From the NCBI GenBank assembly GCA_000934385.1, contig KN880514.1, positions 33,720-97,719 on the forward strand: DNA of 64,000 bases. Direction: 5' to 3'. The stretch's first letter is position 1. Every line of letters starts with the position of its first letter. The stretch comes from Cylindrobasidium torrendii FP15055 ss-10 (lineage: Eukaryota > Basidiomycota > Agaricomycetes > Agaricales > Physalacriaceae). The notes under the pieces were generated by a model. That model had not been told where the DNA came from. It made no database searches and was given only the letters and a program-made list of their open reading frames with translations. The position numbers were made by a program, and so were the translations under genes. Shown here in pieces: positions 41,266-53,125 of this stretch.

Positions 41266-42141
41266 CTACTTCTTGTGCTTCTTCTTTGCGCCATCGATGA
41301 CGGCGCCGGCGTCGGATATGCGTTGCTTGAGCTCGCCGCTTTCGTGTAAAGCACGAATGGCGGCGATGTCGCCGAGGTTAGTACCGCCGACGATAAGCAC
41401 AGGCAATTCCTCGGCGAATGCTAGCCGTTGGACGAGCGGCTCAAGCACTTCTGCGTCGTCGCGAACATCCACATCGATGATAGTGGGTGCGGGTTTCAAG
41501 TGAAGTTCGGCCAACATAGCCTTGACTTCACGGGAGAGTGGGGAGTACATCTGTTATGGCGGGATGAGTCAGGTGACATGGAGAACAATGGAAAGAGTAC
41601 GGACCCTTGAGTAAAGGAAGACTGGATTGCGAGTCCAGACATCGTCCATCATTTCCCGCACTTCGTCTGCAGCGCGCGGGCTGCGTGTATCAAAGTCGAC
41701 GACCAGGTGGGGGTCTATCGGACGTGCAGGGTCGACATATGGCGGGATGACGTTCTGGGGTAGGCTGGCAAGGAAGCTGGATACGGCCGCGAGCTCCTCT
41801 GCTGGCTGAAGTGTCAGCGTCGAGTGGTGACTGGCCACTTTGCGGTGGGCTTCCTGCGACTGGCGCAGAGTCTCCAGTGCGATGTTGACGTGGTTGACCG
41901 GTTTCGTATCCATCCGCCTCAAGGTCACGGCCGGGGATAGCGCCCGCGCCTGAAAGACAAAGAGATAGACTGATAATGCGAAGAGGAAGCCGAGCCCGAG
42001 GAATGTCGTCCTATGGCGGTGCTTTCTGGGCTGGAGAGCGGCGGCCATCAGAGAAGGATACGATTGCGAGGGCGGTGGATGTGATAGTGGGAGAGCAGAC
42101 ATTCGGAGCGGCGTCCGACTGCTGATACGGGGAACGGCCAT
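41266..42141 (-). CDS. Membrane-anchored glutaredoxin-fold protein lacking the active-site cysteine
   Basis: Two exons, 42141-41605 and 41550-41266, with a 54-nt intron, give 273 residues. A single membrane segment (TFLGLGFLFALSVYLFVFQA, about residues 45-64) makes a type II topology like yeast Grx6/Grx7 in the early secretory pathway. The C-terminal domain has the glutaredoxin layout: FLYSRMYSPLSREVKAML, ELPVLIVGG with the cis-Pro position, then LHESGELKQRI. In active enzymes the first block reads SKxYCPxC/S; here the catalytic Cys position is Ser (MYSPLS), and the whole domain has no cysteine. I recall similar MYSP variants in other agaricomycetes, so this may be a conserved non-catalytic family. 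The tail DGAKKKHKK is basic. The upstream in-frame extension lacks a better start. Confidence 0.82.
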
Positions 42142-43661
42142 TTTAAATGCAGAGTGACAAAGGGATGCAAATGAACAAAAGAACGTGTAGGGGCCGACTG
42201 GCAGATTAGGAACGTGGTGGAAGAGAAGGAAACTTGCAAAAGTCTTTTCACGGGTTTCGATCAATGGGCCTATTGATCGTGCCTGTTCTCCACCGGGCTC
42301 AACAGCCGCCGAGCCGCCCGCTCCGAGACTCTGTTTGTGTGCCCGGTCCGCCCTGAACGCGCTTGGCAAAGGCGGGACAACAATGGCGAACACCTCACTT
42401 TTTTCTCCGATGATAACAACAACAGGCGACTTGCACGCACAGGAATAATCAATATGGGATGGGTGCATGGGTTACACATGCATGGGTACCCTTGACCTCA
42501 TAGCTCACTTGAAACGGCTTCATCCTTGTTCACCTTCGCGACAACCGGTTTGCCGCGCTTTTATGCTCGAACAAGGAGCCGTTTGTTTGCCCTCCTATGC
42601 CTGTTTGGATCCCCCAAGACACCGACACCGGCGGAGGGCGCGAAGGCGCACACGAAAGGGTCTAGGCCAGCTTATTGTAAAGCACGGAATATTGCTTTCA
42701 ATTTATGTACACCTACCTATAGTGCCTCGCGGACAGGGCGTCCATGCGAATATTATGTGGCGCCGGAGAAATAACCGGAGAGCTATCGGTGGGACAAGGA
42801 ACTGAAGGTACGGGTCCCCTTGTCCTAACCCTCAGTTTGTGCTGTACATGATGAGCATCGCCTATAAACTAAGTCTTACTAAACAATGGATGGGCAGATC
42901 GGACAGCTCTTGTAAAGTGCTCAATATATGATGCACCCTATACAAAAGTAGGGGGCGTTCCCCGACGATTGGCAGAGAATAATAGCGCCAATCGGAAGGC
43001 CTGGAGGGAGACATATTACGGCGTGCAGCTTTCATGTACACCGGTCCAGGGGTTATGGTAATCATATCCTCTATTATGCTCTTGTTAGCTATCGATTGCG
43101 ATCTTCATGTCCTCACACTGACAGACTCTAGATTCTGTCGCGGCTAGACTTATGTACCACAAAAGATTCCACAGCGATTTCAAGATTGGTATACTGATTA
43201 GGTGAACTACGTACACGGCACCCTCAAAAACGAGTTCGAACAGTGCACCAAGGACATTTTGAATGCCAGCTTATGTCAACACATTACTTCGGTATGAAGC
43301 TAGTGACAGCGAGTATTGTCCCATACGCTTCGAAGAAAGACACGAAAACAGCGGCCTCTTCGATGTCAATACATAAGGACCCCAACGGTAGTTTTGAACC
43401 CACAGTCCTAAGTACCAGTTCCTCGCCGAGGAACCCGCGAATCCAGTGGCACTTGGCCGCCACTCTATCGGCCCGACACCCGAACCAGCCAAACCCCGTT
43501 CGATTGTTATTGTGTACTTACAACTGAGTTTGCACTACTCAACCACTGTAAAAGCAACGTTCCCAATCTGACACTATTCTATCTCTATCCTACTTGGGCT
43601 CAAGTCTTTCAGCCGCCCTCACCCGAGTCTTGATGATGGCACTGGACGGTTGGACCTGGAA
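42142..43661. other. Intergenic region
   Basis: 1.5 kb between divergent genes. I find no gene, RNA or clear repeat. Confidence 0.5.
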
Positions 43662-45038
43662 ATGCCAATCGAAATTCAGAGTAACTTGCCTCAGTCCTTG
43701 ATCGCCACCCAATCCCGCACTTTCCACGGCACGATGCAGGCTTCTGGATTGTATAATCTAAGTTCTTCATATCTACCAACACATACTCAAGAGCAAGAGC
43801 AGCCGGAGCTTGGACAAAACACCAAAGTTAGCGTGGAAAGTAATGCGCCCCGGAGGCCTGCCCGTCGGCCACAAGCTCGGGTGGTCGAGGCTCGAGACCC
43901 CCATGCGTTTTCCGTCCGCCGGAGCTCCTCATCGTCTCATACAGCAGAGCTTTCCCGCACAGCGTTCCCCGGCATCCAAGACTTTGTTGCCGCCACGGCG
44001 CCATTCTTTCTCGCCGGCCCCACGAAGCGGTGCGGAAATTGTATCTCGAAAAAGGCGCTAGCATGTTCAGAAGTATGTTCTCTTGGTCGTCTTTCGGATT
44101 GTCATTGATGGTGAGTATTATAGGCCACCTTGCCTGGCGCAGAAGGGACATCACCAGCAGCTCTGGAGTTCCCATCCGATGGATGGGAGCACGAGGCTCT
44201 CAACGCAACTTGTGCCGACTGCGAGGCTATCTACTGCCGTGGGTGCTGGATCAGTGCGCCCGAGACGAGAGGATGTGAGCACCCTGCGACCTGCCGCCGC
44301 CGACATGCACTTGCGATTTTTCAAATCCTGTGCGCATTAGACGAGCACTATCTCGACTATACCGCTCCGAAGGTTAGAGTGGAGGATGACAGTAGGGATG
44401 ACGAGCTAATACAGGACGATTATATCTTGGTAGACGAGGATGGGTCTGGTTCGCCCACCATCGAAGGGCAGTTCCTAGGAATGCATACGCAGAACGATGG
44501 GTGGGCACCAAACACCCTTGTATTCATCTCCGTGCTTCGACACCTCAACTTTTACATCGAAGCGCTTCACGAAGCCGACCAAGAGAAAGAGGACCATCGC
44601 TGGCTTATCCGTCGCCTCTTCGAACTATCTTTCCTCCCTACGTTCCTCAAAGAGGCGTTCACCCTACGGTACTGGAGGAACGATTTCCAGGAGAAGTACA
44701 AGGACCTGTACGTCGTGATCTTTCGCCTCGTCAAAACACTGTCCATTGTACACCCTGATGTGCTGTACCGCGACACGGCCATGTTTCGCAGCAACTGGGG
44801 CCTCAAGCATTTCTTTGAACATGAAGGGCAGAGTGGCATCTTGTGGGAATCGGGAGGATGGGTTGTGCCCAACAGCAACCTATGGCTGTCTGTAGAAGCC
44901 TACGCCAAGGTCGCGCCGCTGGGCATCTGGCGTTCAGATGGCTGGGATTGGATGGAGGGAGACCCCCGGGAGTACTACAAGGTAGCAAAGGAGAGGCAAG
45001 GGCGCGTAACGCGGATACGAGAGTTGCCAGATCTGTAG
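43662..45038 (+). CDS. Zinc-binding protein C1 (tandem paralogue of C2)
   Basis: Exons 43662-44072 and 44124-45038 (51-nt intron) give 441 residues. A Ser-rich head leads to FPGIQDFVAATAPFF and a first cysteine pair (KRCGNC), then NATCADCEAIYCRGCW and GCEHPATCRRRHALAIF, giving four cysteine pairs, enough for two zinc sites of RING/IBR type. The C-terminal 250 residues are helical, with KEDHRWLIRRLFELSFLPTF and SGILWESGGWVVPNSNLWLS. Paralogue C2 lies 130 bases downstream on the same strand and shares all these blocks. I recall C..CxxxYCRGC blocks in uncharacterised basidiomycete proteins with ubiquitin-related annotation; an E3-like role is only a guess. C1 has an acidic insertion (DDSRDDELIQDDYILVDEDG) that C2 lacks. 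Confidence 0.72.
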
Positions 45039-45164
45039 ACTAGCTACAGTTAACTCCGTTTGTCGTTGGCCCTTGGTGTAAACACGTGGTCACCACGCCT
45101 CGAGGACATAACGTGGCAAATTTCATATACGCGAACTTGGTGTTCTACCACCACCACCACCACC

Positions 45165-47847
45165 ATGTTTTCCCCTCGGAGTGATGCGGGTTCGTCGCCT
45201 TGGCCGTCTTTACTTTTAAACACATCTATGGTTGGCTCACCGAATCCCGAATCAGAAGAGTTACCTTCGGCACTGGGCGGATCCGGTTCTGAGAGTGGCG
45301 AGTGCCATATTCAACATTGGCGGACTGGGCTGATTGTAATATTCGAATTGTAGTCCCACGCTACAGAAGCCTTTCGTTTCTTCCGAGTATAGACTCTGTC
45401 ATGGAAAAACTCGAACATCGAGAGTCAGAGCCTCCGAGGAGGGAAAGGACACCAGTAATGCGAAGTCCAGAATCTCGCAGCAGCATTGCGGCAGGCTTTC
45501 GTGACGACTCTCATCCATATCATCGCACACCGCGAGAGAGTCAAGTCACTATCATCCCGTATGCTGATGCTGAAGAAGGTGAAGATGAACTGTTTGAAGA
45601 GGCTGAGGACGATGATGTCCCTCCTCCGAGGGGGCAACACAGTCCTTACCAGCGTCCACCCTTGTTCAGGGAAACTAGCGTTCCCCAGGTGGGGGTTTCG
45701 CGTCCTGACGCTGAACATGAGAACGAGGAAGAATACGAGGAAGAGCGGCAGGATGAGAAGGGACAACAGCGCAGCAGGACTGCCAGCCTGATTGCTCGAG
45801 GCTTCCGTGACGCTTCTAACCCTCTTCACCACTCTCCGGGGGTGAGGCAGAGTACTGCCTCTGCGCTGTCGTATCCCGAGATACCCGATGAGTACGATGG
45901 TCGCAGTGCACGGCATCAACAGCAGTGGGAAGAAGAGGATGAAGAGGAAGAGGATGAACTCCAGACCCCGGCATCGCGCACTCCTAGCCCTATCGCAAGA
46001 ACGCCTTCGCCTGAATATGTGAAGGCTCGACGCCCGGCGCGTAGTCCATCCCCTCGTGTTCCCAGTCCCACACCAGTTGAACGCAATTTATCGCCTGATA
46101 TTATGAATGCTCGAAGACCAGCGCCTACTCCATCGCCTGGTGGCCTTGTTTGTCCTCGAATTGCGCGCACACCATCGCCTGATATCATGCATACTCGCAG
46201 ACCAGCGCCCAGTCCATCTCCACGCTATGCTCGACAAGCTCCAGTCTTGCGAACACCATCGCCCGTTGCTGTACATGATCGAGAGCCCTCTCCCGACATC
46301 GGTCAGCGTACCCCAGTCAGGAATACAACACCGACTCCAGATGCCATGTACACCTGGTGGCCTGCTCAAAGTCCGGTCCCAGAAGCTCCTTCTGCTCCCA
46401 TCATGCGCGCACCCTCGCCTGAATTGAAGTACAACCGGCGGCCAGCACGCAGTCCGTCTCCCGGCCGATATACTCGCTCTCGATACATTCGTACACCGAC
46501 ACCAGAAACTGTGCAAGAACCACCCCCGCGTACGCCGTCTCCTGTGATTCCAACACATTCGTGGCCTGTGCGTACGGCGTCTCCTGCACCTGCTTCCCCA
46601 TTCCGACCAATTCGTTCGCCACCTTGCGACATTGCCAGCCATGTACGGTCGCCATCGCCTACATTGCCGCCGCTTTCGCATCCATCCCCTCGACATGCTG
46701 TCCCGCCTATTGACGTGGATGCCATTGTGCCCCCGTCAAGTCCACCCAGTCCACAGCGTCCTCGGTTGACGCGCACGATTGAGGCACGATTTACCGGTGA
46801 AATAGACGCATCGGCGAATACCCATGGCTATCCTGGAATCCGCGAGTTTGTTTTATGGACGCTGCCGTATTTCGCGGGGGAGAAGATGCGGTTTTGCGCT
46901 CAGTGTAAGTCGCGGGATCCATTGCGGGTGATCTATCGGCATGTAAGCAGATTCCTTTCTTAAGTTGTCCGGGTCATTGACTTGTCCTCCAGCCCCTTGA
47001 GCCCTCTTCACCACAGCAAGCCCCCGAGGACGATGTACGACCACCCATATTGCCCAGCGAGTCGGCGATGGATGCTACCTGCTCCAAGTGCGGCACGGCG
47101 TACTGTCGGGGTTGCTGGCTCAGTACACCCCAGAGCCACAGCTGTGCAACGCCGGAGATATGTCGTCGCAGACATGCTGTTGCCATGTTCCACGTCCTCT
47201 GCCTTCTTGACGAGCACTACATCCATTACCTTGACAAGAATTCCTCCAAGCGCGAGGCTGCCGCTTTCCTCGCCATGTCCCATCCCAACGACGAATGGCA
47301 CGCAAACACGGAGTTCTTCCTCGATGCGATCCACCATATGCAAGCCAGCCTCGCTGCCTTGCTCGAAACGGACCACGACAAGGAAGACTGGCGTTGGCTC
47401 ATCCGACGGCTCATCGAACTCTCATTCTTGCCTCGTCTCATCAAGGAGGCGTTCAGCGAGAAATACCGGAATAACCCTATCCAGGGAAAATACCGCGAGT
47501 TGTACCATGGCTTGTTCCAGTTCCTCCGCACGCTCTCGCGGGTGCATCCCGATGCAGTATTCCAAGATACAGCCGTTTTCCGGACGAGTAAGGGGTTGAG
47601 GTATCTCTACGAGAAGGAGGGCGCAGAGGGCATATTGTGGGAAGAGGGTGGTTGGATTGTGGAGGGAACGAGTTTGTGGTTGTGTGTGGAGGATTATGCA
47701 AGGGTTGCTGCTATGGGCCAGTGGCGGACAGATGGACGGGATTGGATGGATGGGGCACCAAGGGAGCATTATGAGGTTATGGCTACGCGGAGTGGGAAGA
47801 GAACAAAGGTACGACAGAGTAATGAGAGTACGTGTCAACCGATGTAA
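45165..47847 (+). CDS. Zinc-binding protein C2 with long Pro/Ser repeat region
   Basis: Exons 45165-45294, 45354-46942 and 46993-47847 (introns 59 and 50 nt) give 857 residues. The C-terminal 340 residues match C1: YPGIREFVLWTLPYF, FCAQC, ATCSKCGTAYCRGCW, SCATPEICRRRHAVAMF, DWRWLIRRLIELSFLPRL and GILWEEGGWIVEGTSLWL. The N-terminal 500 residues are absent from C1. They hold two copies of a GFRD block (IAAGFRDDSHPYH and IARGFRDASNPLH), acidic stretches, and about ten imperfect repeats of the type RTPSPxxxxxRRPAxSPSP between roughly 45960 and 46560. Many SP and TP dipeptides suggest a phosphorylated, disordered tail, as in SR-like or CTD-binding proteins. Function unknown. Confidence 0.7.
45960..46560 (+). 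repeat. Coding minisatellite (TPSP/RRPA repeat) in C2
   Basis: Imperfect units of roughly 75-90 bases encode variants of RTPSPDIMxxRRPAPSPSP. Units 45999-46050, 46090-46140, 46165-46220 and 46405-46470 are the clearest. Confidence 0.65.
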
Positions 47848-48025
47848 GGGTTGTATCATGGACTTGCGGTAGACATGTAGGCGCAATGGGTAGTGTACTT
47901 CGAATTGAGCCTTGTCTCTGGTCGCCCTACTTTGACAATCAGATCAAATTGCTACAGACGTATCCCATCATTATAAAGTACCATTTGCTTTTAGGAACAT
48001 GGAACCAAGGTGAATACATCATCTA

Positions 48026-49713
48026 CTAATACTTCCAAGAACGAATGCACCCGTCACCTTCAGCCACGCACTTTGTCTCCTCATCCCCGGGCTGGTCTAC
48101 TAGAAACCACCTCACCACAACGATACGAAGGGTCGGATCAGCTTCAAGAAGTGGGCGCGAACGCCGGAGAACCCTTCGCAGACGAAGATTCTCCCAGTTG
48201 CCTTCACAGTAGAACTGTATCTCGCGCAGTGGCGTTGCCTTGTTTGGTTTGTTCATCCTAGACGTTATCAGATTCCCAAGGGAAGGTGCGAGACTTCCGA
48301 GCAGTGACAGCGGTAGGCGAAGGCATTCCACTTTCGGGAGGAGGATGGCGCCTCGGCGATGTCCAATGAGCAAGCCGAGGGCGTCGGCATAAAGCTGAAG
48401 AGCAAAATCGGGGTCGATGTGGAAGCCGAAAGCAAGATAACGAATGTTTGGAAGTCGAAAAAAGACGTTGGATAAGAAAGCCAGGATTGGGATATCCCAT
48501 GCAGACGCCGCCAGGAAGAAATGCGAAATCTGTGAGGGGAAAGGAAGGTGGGTTGCAGGTAAACGACAGTTTTTGTAGATGATGATTAGACGACGTAAGT
48601 TTGGCGTGTGGAATGCTTTGAAGAAGGAGTCGACGAGATGGATGTCGCTTTCTTCGCCGGCGTCCTCCTGAATCACCTCTAATGAGCGAAGGCGATCAAG
48701 GTGGACAGAGTTGAGCCCCCGCCAATGAACAGAATGCGTCCCCGGTCCGTCAAGCTGGAGCTTCTCCACGTCCCTCATCCTGCGCGTTCCGCGAAAGCTG
48801 CATTCCCCCAAGGCGCAGTCAATGAGCTGATGCCACGGAACATCCTCGATGTCGAATTGACCATCTTGAGTGTATCGAAGCAATGCGGGCATCCTCAGAC
48901 TGAGTGTGCTAATGCCTGCGCCGCGAGGAGGAGATAAATGGAGAAACAGAGACGTTAACGCCGGGAACGTCGCCCGCGTTAGAGCAGCGAGGGTGTTGCA
49001 ATTTCCAGAGAGGTCGAGATCGACGATTCGCCCCGATTCTGCAGCAAGCAAAGATACCAGGTGCGAAGAATAGTCCTGATACACATGCGTGGACAATCGG
49101 AGTGGTGCTCCCCGGGAGCGTCGCAGAACAAGTTGCAGAGCGTTAGTGTATTCTTCGTGGTTCGCGGCCGTCCGTAGTACTCTATCATCGAAGACCACAT
49201 ATGACCACAAAATCGGATGAGCCAGTACCGCCTGTCGCCAACCGTGGGAGACCCGCGAGAGCACCCAGAGGATACCAGTGTTGTTTTGAGTACACCTAAG
49301 CGGATAAAGGGGGTAGTCAAACACCCAAGGAACGCAGAACTCGAAGACGTATCCAAGGACCTCGATCGGAAGCCTGCGAAGAGGGCTTAGAACTGACTTG
49401 AAGGCGTTCTTCAAGATGTTTAGTTTAAGCTGGGTCTTTTTCCTGCTGGCGATATTCCGTCGTGTGTTGCGGATGATAGAAGAAGTCATCGCAGAGTACT
49501 CGGACTTTAGAGACTCCAATTCATTTTCAAGAGGGCATTCGTTGTTTCCGGAGTAGTACTTGAAGGCATTTGGGACATTTGCGGCATGTATGCTATATTT
49601 TGTCAGAGAGGCAAAAATTTTCGGATCGCGCAAGCCTACAAGTCATTCTGGATTTGGCGTTCTAGGTTTTCTGCCGCGCAGGCGCCGTTTTGGCGGATAT
49701 ACGCGTCGGACAT
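48026..49713 (-). CDS. F-box protein C (B-like class)
   Basis: Two exons, 49713-49640 and 49592-48026, with a 47-nt intron (gtaggc donor, ctgac branch, tatag acceptor), give 546 residues. The intron interrupts the codon after its second base, as do the first introns of B1 and B2. After a helical N-terminal part comes the F-box LSPLRRLPIEVLGYVFEFCV, then VLSRVSHGWRQAVLAHPILW and a leucine-rich region. It is a member of the same class as B1 and B2 but clearly more distant. SCF adaptor role inferred. A start inside the second exon is possible, but the first exon has good coding content. Confidence 0.8.
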
Positions 49714-50013
49714 GGTGGTTCTGAGTGAGTGTGCGATCGCCACGTGCGCATGATCAAAATTGATGGGTGCGCCCGCATTCCCATTCCATAGTGTGTTCAG
49801 TCGCTGGCAGTCCATACCGCCCACGCATATATAATTTGTCACGTTTCCCGAAGCCGAAGCCCATAAGCTAGAGCTCAGCGACGTTTGTCCTCGGCGGGGT
49901 CCCTGAGCCTAATTTGGCAATTGTTCGGCCCGACACAGTCCTATGTATATCGGGGCGCACGAGCGATAAAAGGCCAGTCAAAGTCAGACTTACACCATCA
50001 CCACAGCAGCACA

Positions 50014-51338
50014 ATGGGTTTCTTCTACATGCTCCGTCGCTTCTATGATCAACAGTGGCCGCCTGCCCCGACGTTCGACGTTAAAAGAGACATCCCCGAC
50101 CTCACAGGAAAAGTCGCCATTGTCACTGGGGGGAATAGCGGTACCGGCTATGAGACAGCAAAAGTTTGTACTCATGTCTTACCTCGGGATGTTCTCAGGA
50201 CTGACGTTAGTCGCAGGAACTCCTGCGCCACAACGCGACGGTCTATCTTGGCTGTCGTAACGAGACCAGGGCAAAAGATGCTATCGAAAATCTCAAGAAA
50301 GAGTGCGATGGAAAAGAAGCTCGTTTTTTGCCGCTTGATCTCTCGAGTTTCGCGTCAATCAAGCGGGCGGTCGACGATTTCACTCAGTACGTCTCTTTGT
50401 TGTTGTACAATACCAGGCGCCTAACATTCTCATTTGATAGGAGAGAGCAGAGGCTTGACATTCTCTACAATAACGGGTGCGTATCTGAGCTCCTCACAGG
50501 CATTGATCCAACCTTTATTTTCTCTTTCAGTGGTGGTATGACGTCCACTCCGGAACAGAGACACACAGAAGACGGATACGACATGACATTTGGCGTAAAC
50601 TTGGTCGGTGAGTTATTTCAAGTGAGCATTGCTTCACCGCGCTGAGATTTTATAGGGCCTTTCTATCTCACCAAACTCCTCCTACCCACCCTCATTTCCT
50701 CTGCAAAGTCAAGCCCGACGAAGCATGTCCGCGTAGTGAATGTCTCCTCTTTTGCTTCTGAGCTTACTAGCCACGTCGACATTGATCTCCAGAGCAAAGG
50801 AAACAAACGCCTCAAGGCTAACCCAAATCAGATGTACTTTCAAGCCAAATTTGTAAGTTCTAATGAACCTCCTTACGCTCAATGTGGCTTATAATTATGC
50901 TTAGGGAACTGTCGTATTCTCTAATGAGCTTGCCCGCCGCTACGGGGATCAGGGCATTGTATCGACATCCGTCCATCCTGGCACGATTCGCTCGAACTTC
51001 CAACGCAATATGACTGGCCTCACGAGAGCTATCATCGTGCGTGCTCGACTGTGTGCTTTCTCGGTCTCTAATTTTTAATGACCAACAGATGTCCCTAACC
51101 TATCCTCAAGAAATGGGAGCATTAACTATGCTCTACGCCGGGACCGTGCCGGAAGGCGACGGCTTCAATGGTCAGGTATGCTACCCACAGACACTCAAAA
51201 GAAAAGCACAAGGCTTACGCATCGTTGCAGTATCTCAATCCATGGGGACGTCTTGTGCCACCGAACCCTGCGTCAAAGGATATGAAGATTCGGGAGGAGC
51301 TGTGGAACTGGCTTGATGCTCAGGTCAAAGACATTTGA
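50014..51338 (+). CDS. Short-chain dehydrogenase/reductase, retinol-dehydrogenase-like
   Basis: Eight exons (50014-50163, 50217-50386, 50441-50476, 50531-50607, 50656-50852, 50905-51036, 51089-51175, 51231-51338) give 318 residues. The cofactor motif is [13 protein letters not shown] (classical TGxxxGxG), followed by [14 protein letters not shown] and [12 protein letters not shown], typical of NADP(H)-dependent members. The NNAG block reads NNGG. The catalytic residues are Ser in VVNVSSFAS and YFQAK (YxxxK). [11 protein letters not shown] follows, as in WWOX/RDH12-type proteins. The substrate is not shown by sequence; the fungal relatives act on diverse carbonyls. There is no signal peptide, so a cytosolic enzyme or one peripheral to lipid droplets. 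Confidence 0.9.
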
Positions 51339-51692
51339 GAATACCCGTCCGAGTGGTGCTTATAGTCAAGGATTACTTTAATGTTTAGCAAGGACATGCC
51401 AGTGTTATTTAGCGAGGTGTTTGCAGTGATATTGAAGCCATTTATCGACATTTAGCAGTTGACACGCATCGTTCAAAGCGACTACCACCCCTTGCATCTG
51501 GATTTCTTTAGTCAGGACATCATTGTATAGGTGAACAGATTAGTATTTGTCAAACATGTGAATGGTACAGGCAGTATTTGTGGTCATTACAGTAGAAGTC
51601 GTGAAATAATGATACATGCCGTTCGAAGGTCAGTCGACCGGCCGATGAGCCCAGCTCTGGTTCAGTCTCCGTCGCCATTAGAGCCCTTCGCT
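51339..51692. other. 3' flank of the dehydrogenase gene
   Basis: No gene seen. Confidence 0.5.
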
Positions 51693-51914
51693 CTACTTGT
51701 ATCCCCAGCCGACACTCAACAAATCTTCCCAGCTACTCGTCTTCGCGTCAAGGTCTGCCCAATTGCTCGGCTTGGCGTCGAGCCCGAGCTCGGACTTGTC
51801 GTCGGTGGTGGTAGTAGTAGGCTTCTGAGGCTCATCCTCGAGGCGCTCGTAGCGGCGAATCAACATGCCGAGCACGACGACGAATCCCATCCAGGCTTGG
51901 GTGTTGTCGGCCAT
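51693..51914 (-). CDS. Small single-span membrane protein, hypothetical
   Basis: ATG-initiated frame of 73 residues. The start MADNTQAWMGFVVVLGMLIR contains a short membrane span followed by a basic RRYERLEDE. The rest holds a threonine run and two related 11-residue units (GLDAKPSNWAD and DLDAKTSSWED). The bases before the ATG are pyrimidine-rich as in real fungal leaders. It may be a mitochondrial outer-membrane or ER microprotein. I do not recognise it. Confidence 0.5.
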   Translation of the reverse strand: MADNTQAWMGFVVVLGMLIRRYERLEDEPQKPTTTTTDDKSELGLDAKPSNWADLDAKTSSWEDLLSVGWGYK

Positions 51915-52401
51915 ATTGGTGAAGGTAGTATGGGTGTGTAGATGAGGCGAAGGTGAACAGTGAGTTTATAAAGGGTGCCAGAGAACGGCTGGTCGTGGTG
52001 TGCCACAGAGCAGTTGGTGTTGCTGTAAGTGCGTGTGAATGGTGAGGGCTTCCTGAGAATACAATACAACTTTGCTGCATTATATTGCACAGGCGCAACA
52101 GCGGCCCGAGGGACCCCCGACTCGCATCAGTCTTTCAAACAAATCAGTCAGGTCATCACAAAGGATTTACCAAGGACGGTGATGCTTTGGTGATGCTGAT
52201 GTTGAATGGCCGAATGAAATGATGCAAGCATGGGCGGAAAGCACAACAGAAATAGGAATAATGGACGTAGCGTACAAAGGAAACAAATGAGTGTGTGTGC
52301 AGAGGTCCATACAATGATAAATGATAAATGAGCGACAGATGAGTGATATACTGGCTGCCAGCGCCAATGCCTATGCCACGGAACCAAAATGAAAGCAACA
52401 A
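51915..52401. other. Intergenic region between the microprotein and PX genes
   Basis: No gene seen; open frames here are low-complexity. Confidence 0.5.
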
Positions 52402-53125
52402 TCAGTTCTCCATGACCCAGAGACGAACTGCTTTAGAACCACCGATATCTGGGTGGAGTAGTACGGACGAAAGCCAGTGCTGAAGAAGTACGCGTCTACG
52501 GTCGAGAAATGCTGGCCGGTAGCGGGAGAGGGGTGCTTTGGGCGGCAGTTCGGGAACGAGGCGGCGCTGGGTGCGGGATAGCGTCTTGCGCAGGGCGCGG
52601 TCTAGGGATTCGAACCCCGAGTACCGCTTGTGGGCATGGATAACGGTGCCCTCCTTGGTCTTGATGACGCAGTCGTAAACGACGTAGCCTGTGCCAGCGT
52701 CGCCGACGCTTGTCCAGCCAGATATTTTAACGTCACGGGCAAATGTGGCCGATTCTCCAACGTTGTCTGCTAGCCAGATGGACTGGGATTCGCGTGAAAA
52801 GAGAGAGGCGTTGTAGTCGAGCGACACTCGCGGCTCCCGGCGGATGCCAAAGGAGTAGTCATCGTTCTGGAGGGCAGTGTTAATGAAATTCAGATGTGAT
52901 ATGCGTGTTCCGCACCTCGCAAAGCGCATCATACAGCCTGGATTCCTCTTCAATGTCTATCTTGTTCGGAATGATCTCCAGCCGCGCCTTTGTATGCGCA
53001 AAAGGGTGTGCCATGGTCGGTGTCACTGGCCCGGGGGAGTCCATAGCATCCATGGCATCGGCGACGGCGGTCTCGGTCGCGTTGGGCGGTGTTATCGTCG
53101 AAATGGACGTTTCTTGTCTCCGCAT
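52402..53125 (-). CDS. PX-domain protein, YPT35-like
   Basis: Exons 53125-52916 and 52866-52402 (49-nt intron) give 224 residues; an in-frame start at 53299 would add 58. The PX domain covers the last 120 residues: VKISGWTSVGDAGTGYVVYD, the phosphoinositide-contacting HKRYSGFESLDRAL (RYSxFxxL), the Pro loop ELPPKAPLSRYRPAFLDRR and RVLLQHWLSSVLLHPDI. PX domains bind PI3P on endosomes; yeast Ypt35 is an endosomal and vacuolar adaptor that recruits Vps13. The N-terminus is Ser/Thr/Pro-rich, where Ypt35 carries its Vps13-binding motif. No other domain is present. Confidence 0.8.

Noticed and set aside
52601..52640. GATTCGAACCCC-like T-loop resembling a tRNA
   Set aside because: It is the coding sequence for RYSGFESL of the PX domain; no acceptor or anticodon stem can be formed.
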